Source: Polytrichum commune
Taxonomy: Eukaryota > Streptophyta > Polytrichopsida > Polytrichales > Polytrichaceae
DNA: 64,000 bases
Assembly (NCBI GenBank): GCA_950295325.1
Contig: OX485803.1
Location: forward strand, 63,813,554 to 63,877,553
Direction of reading: 5' to 3'
Shown here: positions 57,425 to 64,000 of the stretch, piece after piece
Layout of the letters: every line of letters starts with the position of its first letter
How positions within the stretch are numbered: the first letter of the stretch is position 1
Made by a program: the position numbers and the translations under genes
The notes under the pieces: generated by a model
Told to the model about the DNA's origin: nothing
Seen by the model: the letters and a program-made list of their open reading frames with translations, nothing else
The model's database searches: none

Positions 57425-60400
57425 CTACACCAAGAGCTCGTCACAAACCATGTGAATGAACATAATGTAGATGGGTTTTAAGTGGTGCTTTTTCTGACTA
57501 GCCCACTTCTCCTAGGATATGAAACACACGATTAGTCCAAGATGGTAGGCAAATCCAAATCAAGGCTGTAGCCACTTTCCTCAATATTTTTGGAGCTCAC
57601 ACGAATATCTTATTCATTATGAAAAATGAAGATTCTCATGTTTATCAAATGGTTATAGGTTCCTCCATTTATGTTGACTATTGAACCTAGAATGGTTATC
57701 ATACTTTGAAAACAAGGTCCAGTCTCTTTTAAACACATGTCTTTTTGTTATCCATTCTTTGAGCCACACCAAATCACATACACTCAAATATAGGTGATCT
57801 AATAAAAAGGTAACAGAATAAGGGTTGTCTACTTCATCAGAAATACAGAACATGTCATGGATATAACAATAGATGTAAGATCATCTCAAAGACCAAAGCC
57901 CAAGTTTCGTCATACTTTTAATCTCTACCACTTGAATACGTAAGAATTTAGCAATAATTCACAAACTGAGTGCCTCATATTTAGAAAATATGTAAGTTAG
58001 CAAAGTGTATCAAAATTGCACTTAGACAGTTCCTGTATGACAGCAGAAGATGAACTCCTCAATCAAATTCGATCCTCTCTGAAACACTCCTACTAGGATT
58101 CACTTCACTGAAAACAGAAATGTTTTTAAATAACAAATAAATAAATAATATATTCCTACAACAGAGATTTTCACAAGTACAAGAATATGAAACACACAAA
58201 TGGACTAAACTATCTGGGATAGTGAAAGGCAGTAGGATATCTTGCCTTTTTAAGAAATTCTTCTGCCCCCCGTAAACACACAAGTAAGGCATAAGAGTTT
58301 ACAAAACTTGGGTCATTTCCTCCAGCAAAGGATGGCAGTGCAGTGTAAGGCGAATGGGCCTTATTCAGTTACTCGTCTTAAATGGATACCTATATTTAAG
58401 TGGTGTGTGTATAGGCGTGGATCTAAGAACAGACACCAAAAAGGCATTATGTGTTTAAAAGAGACTGGACTAAGTGCTCAAAATTTCTTTACCATTCTAG
58501 GCTCAGTCAACATAATTGGGGTTGACCTATATGATCAATTAATGAGAAAGAGAATCTTCACTTTGACAATGAATAAGATATCCAAACAAGCTCTGAGAAT
58601 TATTTGGCAAATGGCTACGGGCGCGATTGGATTTGCTAATCATCTTGCGCTAAATTCGAGTCTCATATCCTATGAGAAGTGGGTGCAGAGCTGAAAGTCT
58701 CCGCTTAGATTGACTTACCTTAGTGTAATTGTGAACACATATATACGAGAACTCACATATTTGGAGGGGCAGTAAATGGTCTGGACGTAGTCTCCTGTTC
58801 TCGAAGAGCTTTACTTTTACAAAGCCGCCTTCGACGGTCACCAGGAAGCTCGCCTGTGAATTCTTTTGGTCGCCGTTCAGCCCTCAACATGGCGGCACAA
58901 CTTTGTTGTTTCTCATTACCCCAACGTAAGGGAGTGTCTTGTGATGTATCGGAGCAGTTGATCAACCTCCGTATCTCCCTCTGTATCAATTCATACTCTA
59001 GCTTCGGAGGCATGCCTCCTGTGTTAAATAATTGGTTGCCTGATTCCAGCTCCCGTTGAACCTTGCGCACCAATTTTATAATCCCACCAGTGCCAATCTC
59101 TGGGTCAAGCCGTAAATAAAGCTCTGGCATGCATGACCAATACAATAGCCCATTTGAGTGTCCCCATATATTATCATCGATTGTTTCTCAAAGAGGACAG
59201 ATGAATGAGGTTGTGCTTTTAAGACATCATGAAACCTTCATTGCAGATTGTTGATGAACTTCTCAAAGGATCACCAACTAGCTACCTCAGGTGGAGGCCA
59301 TACACGTTTGAAAACGCCAGCTTCAAGCGCAGATCAATGGGCCAAGGTAAAAGAATTTTGGCCTTGATATGTGCCTAACATTGAGCTTGGTTTCAAGGTT
59401 GGTCCCTCTTTTATTGGGTATAAAATGGCCGTTTTCAACTCAAATTTAGAGAGCAGTTTTGTAAGGCTTAAAACCAGTATTTCCAACTGGAGTTGGAAAC
59501 AGATGTTCTCAACCTAAAAAAAAGGGCACCAACATTAGAACCAAGCTCCTTGAGGTTAGCACATGTCAAGGCCAAAACTCTTTCACCTCGGTCCACCAAA
59601 CTCCGTTTCGAAACCTGCGTTTCTGAACGTCTGTAGCCTCCCTTTCAATATGCCCTACTATTATTGTTGGAAACTTGAAACAGAAAAATTTCAGTAAAAC
59701 ATGTTCATGAACTTAACCCACAGGGCGACAACTGATGCTATCTCCAGAAAAGACTGCATGCAGTGTTCTCATGGCATGGCAACCGTCTCCAACCTATCAA
59801 TCAACATAACAAGTGGCTTGACAAAACCTAATTTTTCATAGTACTATGATATGTGTTATTTACCAGACAAACAACCAAGCATCCAGCCTAAGGCAGCTTT
59901 CCGCCGAAGTTCATGGTTCTCATCATCCATACGTTTCCGAATCCTGTCATCTCGCTTCTTCAAATTTTCATACTCCTCCTCCTTCTTCTCAAGCTCCAAG
60001 TGTAGGTCCTCTACCACCCCTTGTAGCTCCTGCCTTACCCACATAGTTCATAATATGACTCGTCCAAAATGTTGTGAAGAACCATCAAGTTGTGAGATTG
60101 AATACCAAAATATGTATCTCTCAAAGGCTTTGAGGGCAGTCGGTCTCCACAACATCGAATATAGTGCGGTCTTTGAGTTGCTAAACTGTGTTGAACAACT
60201 GCCCTCACTCTGGGGTTTTCGCACCAAGTATTCCTTTACAAATAAGTTTATGTCTATCTCCAATCTTGATATCATTTTGTAAGCTACGTAATAGAGGATC
60301 TACTAATACAAGGAGGGAGGGGACCATGAGGTCAATATAACCTTGTTCGCCATCAATGGAAAACAAAAGTAGTTGATTTTTTAGGTGGACATTATTTTGA

Positions 60401-61659
60401 GACATCCAGACAACAAAAACTTGGATGAGGGTAACTAAGTTGAAGGCACTAATAAAGAGGAAATTTACGTGTTATCTAACCTTGACCTTCTTGTGCTCCC
60501 TCGAGGCCATCCTCTCCTGCTCCTTTGTCTGGCCCTTCAGGGCCTGCATTGCAAGCCGAACCTCATGAACTTTCTTCTCTTGTTCTTGTGCTTTCACAAT
60601 GTGCTCCGTAATGTGGGCCCTGCAACATGACCAATCCACCATGCAATTAGGGTTGAACTCACTGATATGAACCCATGTCAAACTCAGACTGGGTGATCAA
60701 GGCAACCAATTCAAGTTATCTTCATAAAACTATTCATCTCTTCAATAGACCATGAAGGTGAACCGGCTCCACGATAGGATTTAAGTAACTATAGACAAGA
60801 CACTTGTCCAGAAATATTAATACATATGGGAGTACTGTTTGCGCCCTCAAGACGTGCAAATTGCAGAACAAATTATTTGGGAGAAGAAACCAGAAGATTA
60901 TGATGGAAACCCTAATTATAAATACATTGAGAAGCGATGTGGTCCAATAATCACTCTAGATATGCATTTTTTTACAAATAACAAAGTGTGCATCCAATTA
61001 AACGTGTCTACAACAAGAGATGCTATCCACATTTTAGTCTAGTTTCTGCCATTTCTATCGTAAGGTCCGCCAATAGAAGTCCACACAGGCAATAACATTA
61101 TGTCCAATATTCATCCATAAGCATAAAATCTGCTCAAGACCGAGTGGATCACTCTTCAGAAGTCACAGCAGGAAAAATGCACTCATCTCCTTCAAGCATG
61201 GTGGTTTCCAGGAACAATTGCCTCTTCAATTCAAGCATGACCAATATCAGGGGTTATTGAGTCTAAACGCACCAGCCTTACTGACAAAAGATAGATGCAC
61301 CTATTTCGGTTTGTGACCTATCATGGTCACCTAAAATTAAGCGTATAGTGGACACAAAGCATACCTCTTACATGGAAGCGAGTATGGCATGTCACATTTG
61401 GTCTCACATGCTTATAATCATGAGGTGTTTACCTGCAACCATGGGCCAACTCATGCCTAAGTTCTTCATTTTCCTTTTTGAGCGATGCCTCTCTATCCTC
61501 GTATTCGAGCCGTTGATGGTCAAACGCAGACTCCATAGAGTCGAGGTATTCGAGGAGCTCCGCACTTTTCTTCTCGTATTCATTGATGATATCTTGTCTC
61601 AAGCACGCCACTTCCAACCTCTCCTCATCCAACGCCAATGACTTGTCACACAAACCCTT
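57001..61659 (-). CDS. Multi-exon coiled-coil protein gene, C-terminal five exons
   Basis: Five exon segments on the minus strand have consistent splice phases: 61433-61659, 60481-60619, 59864-60029, 58757-59123, 57001-57424. Together they give 1323 nt (440 codons plus TGA). Donors read CAG|GTAAAC, AAG|GTTAGA, CTG|GTAAAT and TAT|GTGAGT; acceptors are CAG or TAG. The first three exons encode long charged heptad-like helices (EKKSAELLEYLDSMES, KKEEEYENLKKRDD, NHELRRKA). The last two are basic, the last with several Cys/His. I do not recognise the family. The KKEEEYENL to ELRRKA stretch faintly resembles the IDN2/FDM RNA-directed DNA methylation proteins, but no XH domain follows, so I do not assign it. 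The N-terminus lies upstream, perhaps beyond the window. Introns hold dispersed repeats. Confidence 0.6.
57480..57835 (-). repeat. Dispersed repeat in the intron, ACCTATATTTGA family
   Basis: Inverted relative to the copy at 58355-58695 in the same intron; collinear blocks GGATATGAAACACACG, GGCAAATCCAAATCA, CCAGTCTCTTTTAAACACATG. The pair could form a long intronic hairpin. Confidence 0.6.
58355..58695 (+). repeat. Dispersed repeat in the intron, ACCTATATTTGA family, best-preserved copy
   Basis: TCTTAAATGGATACCTATAT, AAAAGAGACTGGACTAAGTG, TTCTAGGCTCAGTCAACATA, CTTCACTTTGACAATGAATA, GCAAATGGCTACGGGCGCGA. The 128-codon open frame across it (58308-58694) is not supported as a gene because other copies do not keep the frame. 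Confidence 0.6.
58757..59123 (-). CDS. Fourth visible exon of the coiled-coil gene
   Basis: Acceptor CCAG|AG at 59124; donor AAATAT|GTGAGT after 58757. Reads LYLRLDPEIGTGG, LVRKVQRELESG, PPKLEYELIQREIRRLI and a basic stretch GDRRRRLCKSK. The frame closes across the junction to the previous exon (a split Glu codon). Confidence 0.6.
59864..60029 (-). CDS. Third visible exon of the coiled-coil gene
   Basis: Acceptor GGCAG|GAG; donor CTG|GTAAAT. Reads ELQGVVEDLHLELEKKEEEY then KKRDDRIRKRMDDENHELRR, a clear charged coiled coil. Confidence 0.7.
60481..60619 (-). CDS. Second visible exon of the coiled-coil gene
   Basis: Acceptor TTGCAG|GG; donor AAG|GTTAGA. Reads AHITEHIVKAQEQEKKVHEV and TKEQERMASREHKKVK. 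Phase joins cleanly with both neighbours. Confidence 0.65.
61433..61659 (-). CDS. First visible exon of the coiled-coil gene
   Basis: Acceptor GTTGCAG|AAG; donor TTGCAG|GTAAAC. Reads LDEERLEVACLRQDIINEYE, LLEYLDSMESAFDHQRLEYE and KKENEELRHELAHG, helical and highly charged. An in-frame stop just upstream with no ATG shows it is internal. Confidence 0.7.
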
Positions 61660-61690
61660 CTGCAACGCTTAAAATGCATGCTATTATTCG

Positions 61691-62629
61691 AGAGAATCGT
61701 TTGAATGATTATGCCCTTTGTAAACCCTAATATTACTCGTTGCAATCGTAGTGCAGAGAATTCATAAGCCATAGCCGACTATGTAATCAAGGATTGGCTT
61801 GTGCATGAGTGAGATCTAAGAGTATTACAAACGAATGAGTTTGCGAAGCACACCTAAACATTAGACATCTATTGCATACCTGTGATTTGGGAATTTGCTA
61901 TGATCTCTTGAAATTCCTCTCTAAGAGAATCATATAAAGTGACTCATGCTATTTGTAAACTCTAATATTACTTGTTGCAATCGCAATGCAAAATTTCATA
62001 ATGCATAGCCAAGATATATAACATTGTAATCAAGGATTGGCTTATGCACGAGTAAGATCCAATAGAATTACAAACGAAAGAGTTTGTGAAGCAGACCCAA
62101 ACTTCAAACATCTATTGCATACATGTGATTCGGAAATTTGCTATGATCTCTTGGAGTTCCTCTTTAAGAGAATCATTAAAATGAGTCATGCTATTTACAA
62201 ACCGTAATATTAGTCGTTAAAATCAGAATGCCAAAATTGCATAAGCCATAGCAAAGTTATGTAATCAAGCATTGGCTTATGCATGAGTAAGATCTAAGGG
62301 AATCTTGAACAAAATATTTTGTGAAGCAGACCTAAACTTCAAACATCTATTGCATAAATGTGATTTGGGGATTTGCTATGATCTCATGAAATTCTCTTAA
62401 TGAGAATCAATTAAATAACTAATGCTATATGCAAACCCTAAAATCACTCGTTGCCATCGCAATGCAGAAAATTCATAAGCGACAGCGGACTCATGTTATC
62501 AAGCAATGGCTTATGCATGACTAAGATAAAAGGAAATTACAAACGAAAGAAATTGTGAAGTAGACCTAAACTTCAAACATCTATTGTACACATGTGATCA
62601 GGAGATTTGCTATGATCTCTTGAAATTCT
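61691..62629. repeat. Four-copy tandem repeat, about 229-243-bp unit
   Basis: Unit boundaries marked by AGAGAATC or TGAGAATC at 61691, 61924, 62167, 62401 and 62630 (lengths 233, 243, 234, 229). Each unit carries TGCTAT-AAAC, a TTCATAAGCCATAGC-like block, ATTGGCTTATGCATGAGTAA, TTACAAACGAA, CTTCAAACATCTATTGCATA and TTTGCTATGATCTCTTGAAA. It lies just upstream of the first visible exon, presumably in an intron. Confidence 0.9.
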
Positions 62630-62916
62630 TGAGAATCTCAGTATAGTATGTCATAGATTGTGAGACATTTTGGCAAAATACCTAGAGAATACCATGTGTT
62701 GCTAAATGGATCCTCTTGTTTATTCCAAAAGCTCTATTAAAGCATGTAATTCAATAGCATGCCATGTTTGCTTCAGGAAGAAACAATTTCTTCTCACACC
62801 TCTTGGCCTAATACCCACAATTTGGTTGCTTCCTAAGATTATCAATGCTCAATATGCAATGTTGCCTCGCAAACAACTGAAAGATGTAAAGTCTATGGGT
62901 TGCATTTTGGGCTTAC

Positions 62917-63033
62917 ATTTGTAATACAAGCCTCTTGGGCTCGATAACCCATTGAATTGCGCTTCCTCCCTCCTTGTCCTCCGTGTTATTTCTTATGTGT
63001 AGTCGTTGCCCGCCATACCTGCTCTTCATTACA
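62917..63033 (-). CDS. Possible further upstream exon (tentative)
   Basis: Well-formed acceptor (TTTATTCTACATGTTTCAG) and donor (AAAT|GTAAGC) enclose 117 open nucleotides reading VMKSRYGGQRLHIRNN and IQWVIEPKRLVLQ. Its end phase does not fit directly onto exon 61433-61659, so an unseen exon between, or a different gene, would be required. Confidence 0.3.
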
Positions 63034-64000
63034 CTGAAACATGTAGAATAAACACTTATCCTTAGAAAGGAGTGAATGCAAAGCTTATTCGTGCAAACAT
63101 ATATTTTGAGGATCAATCAAGGTTTCATAAGCCAAGGGAGAAGCAAAATGTCTTTGAAAGTCGAATTTGAAGGCTCGATGAACCACAAGGATGATTTGGG
63201 TTTGCACCTGGCAGCGAGGGCAATTCGGTGAAGTGAGAATTTCAATGGTGAGATTGAAACTTTTGGTACGCACGATTTGCTTACTCAACATCCCCTCCTG
63301 TTCTTGTCTGCACCATAGACATATAAAGATAGATTGTCTTCTAAGCCCTCAATGACTTTAGTGCTTCTTAAAATAGGTTGAATATGCTTGAATGACCTAT
63401 CATTATAACTCTTGCATTCTTCACAAGAATGGATAGCATCAAAAAATTACAAAATAAATAAGCAAATTCTGTGTCCAAAGCTCTTTGTCTCCACCAAAGA
63501 ACGAGCTCTGTTGGCAAATACAATGCATAAAACCATGTAAACCATGCCCATTTGTAACTTTCCCGTGGGAATAAAAACGGGAAATCCGCCTTATGAATCA
63601 CATCATGTTTATTTCTTTCTCTCATCCTCATTTGAGAGTCCACATGCTTCTTAACTATACCAATTAGGGTAGTCGAACAACAACAGTAGGGTATCAAGAT
63701 GATTATTTGGTCTTGACGTCATCTTCGGTCGCATGAGAAATGATGCATGGTAGTAGGTGTCAGAAACATCACGTGGATATTCACTCATTACAAACTGTGA
63801 ATTACACATTTTATTTACAAAGCATACGCTGGTAAAGATATGTTGCAAGAAGCACCCTGAAGAATTCTATGCCCTAGAGATCTCGACGGTTGTGTGTATA
63901 AGTGGTATAATTGCAATATGTTCCACGCATATATGCTATATTGTTTCTTTACAGAGGCAACAAGTTGGATAGCAACTATACTTCTCTTGACAAATATTAA
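63034..64000. other. No feature supported at the right edge
   Basis: Minus-strand open frames at 63085-63291, 63368-63697 and 63651-63848 could contain exons of the coiled-coil gene, but I found no consistent splice phase or domain. Confidence 0.3.

Noticed and set aside
58308-58694. 128-codon + frame
   Set aside because: Lies within a dispersed repeat whose other copies do not keep the frame.
57001-61659. Assignment of the coiled-coil gene to IDN2/FDM (RNA-directed DNA methylation)
   Set aside because: Only one helical stretch resembles them; no XS or XH domain is visible and coiled coils match by composition.

Overview
The window looks like gene-poor nuclear DNA of a land plant. It is AT-rich, full of microsatellites, and almost entirely built of transposable elements. 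Plant-type features include a Ty3/gypsy element with 2.3 kb LTRs, LINE remnants with APE-type endonuclease and RT motifs, many short TIR elements (hAT-, Harbinger-, Mutator-, TA-site and TTAA-site types), and one intron-containing gene. The style of the LINE and gypsy proteins hints at a large non-flowering-plant genome such as a fern or gymnosperm. That is a weak inference; the sequence does not name the species.

Layout. 1-3.2 kb: degenerate LINE 3' half (RNase H and C-terminus, + strand), broken by a 94-bp mini-element and an 824-bp hAT-like element. 3.8-5.5 kb: TA-site MITE, then a Harbinger-type MITE with a hAT-like MITE nested in it. 6.3-10 kb: foldbacks, MITE fragments, short tandem duplications and TIR elements. 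11.8-13.6 kb: a 304-bp tandem duplication whose second copy was hit by a TA-site element and then a TTA-site (Harbinger-like) MITE; the intact first copy shows the empty site. 14.0 kb: second 94-bp mini-element. 17.6-18.0 kb: an array of about ten short interrupted palindromes. 18.7-22.5 kb: LINE remnant on the minus strand (endonuclease and RT), carrying an 8-bp-TSD hAT-like MITE and a TTAA-flanked (piggyBac-like) MITE. 22.8 kb: 167-bp hairpin. 23.08-34.83 kb: complete, very young gypsy element on the minus strand, with a perfect 5-bp TSD. 37.15-38.88 kb: divergent solo LTR of the same group. 39-56 kb: dispersed MITE families, a foldback and local duplications. 57.0-61.7 kb: the C-terminal five exons of a minus-strand coiled-coil gene, with a four-copy ~235-bp tandem repeat in the adjacent intron or flank. 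The gene probably continues past the right edge.

Workings. The gypsy element has gag, zinc-knuckle nucleocapsid, protease, RT, RNase H and integrase in order, but one in-frame stop separates gag from the rest and a frameshift cuts off the integrase C-terminus. Its LTRs differ by about four substitutions in 2274 bp, so it inserted recently. The non-autonomous elements depend on transposases encoded elsewhere. No rRNA or CRISPR was seen, and no convincing tRNA gene.
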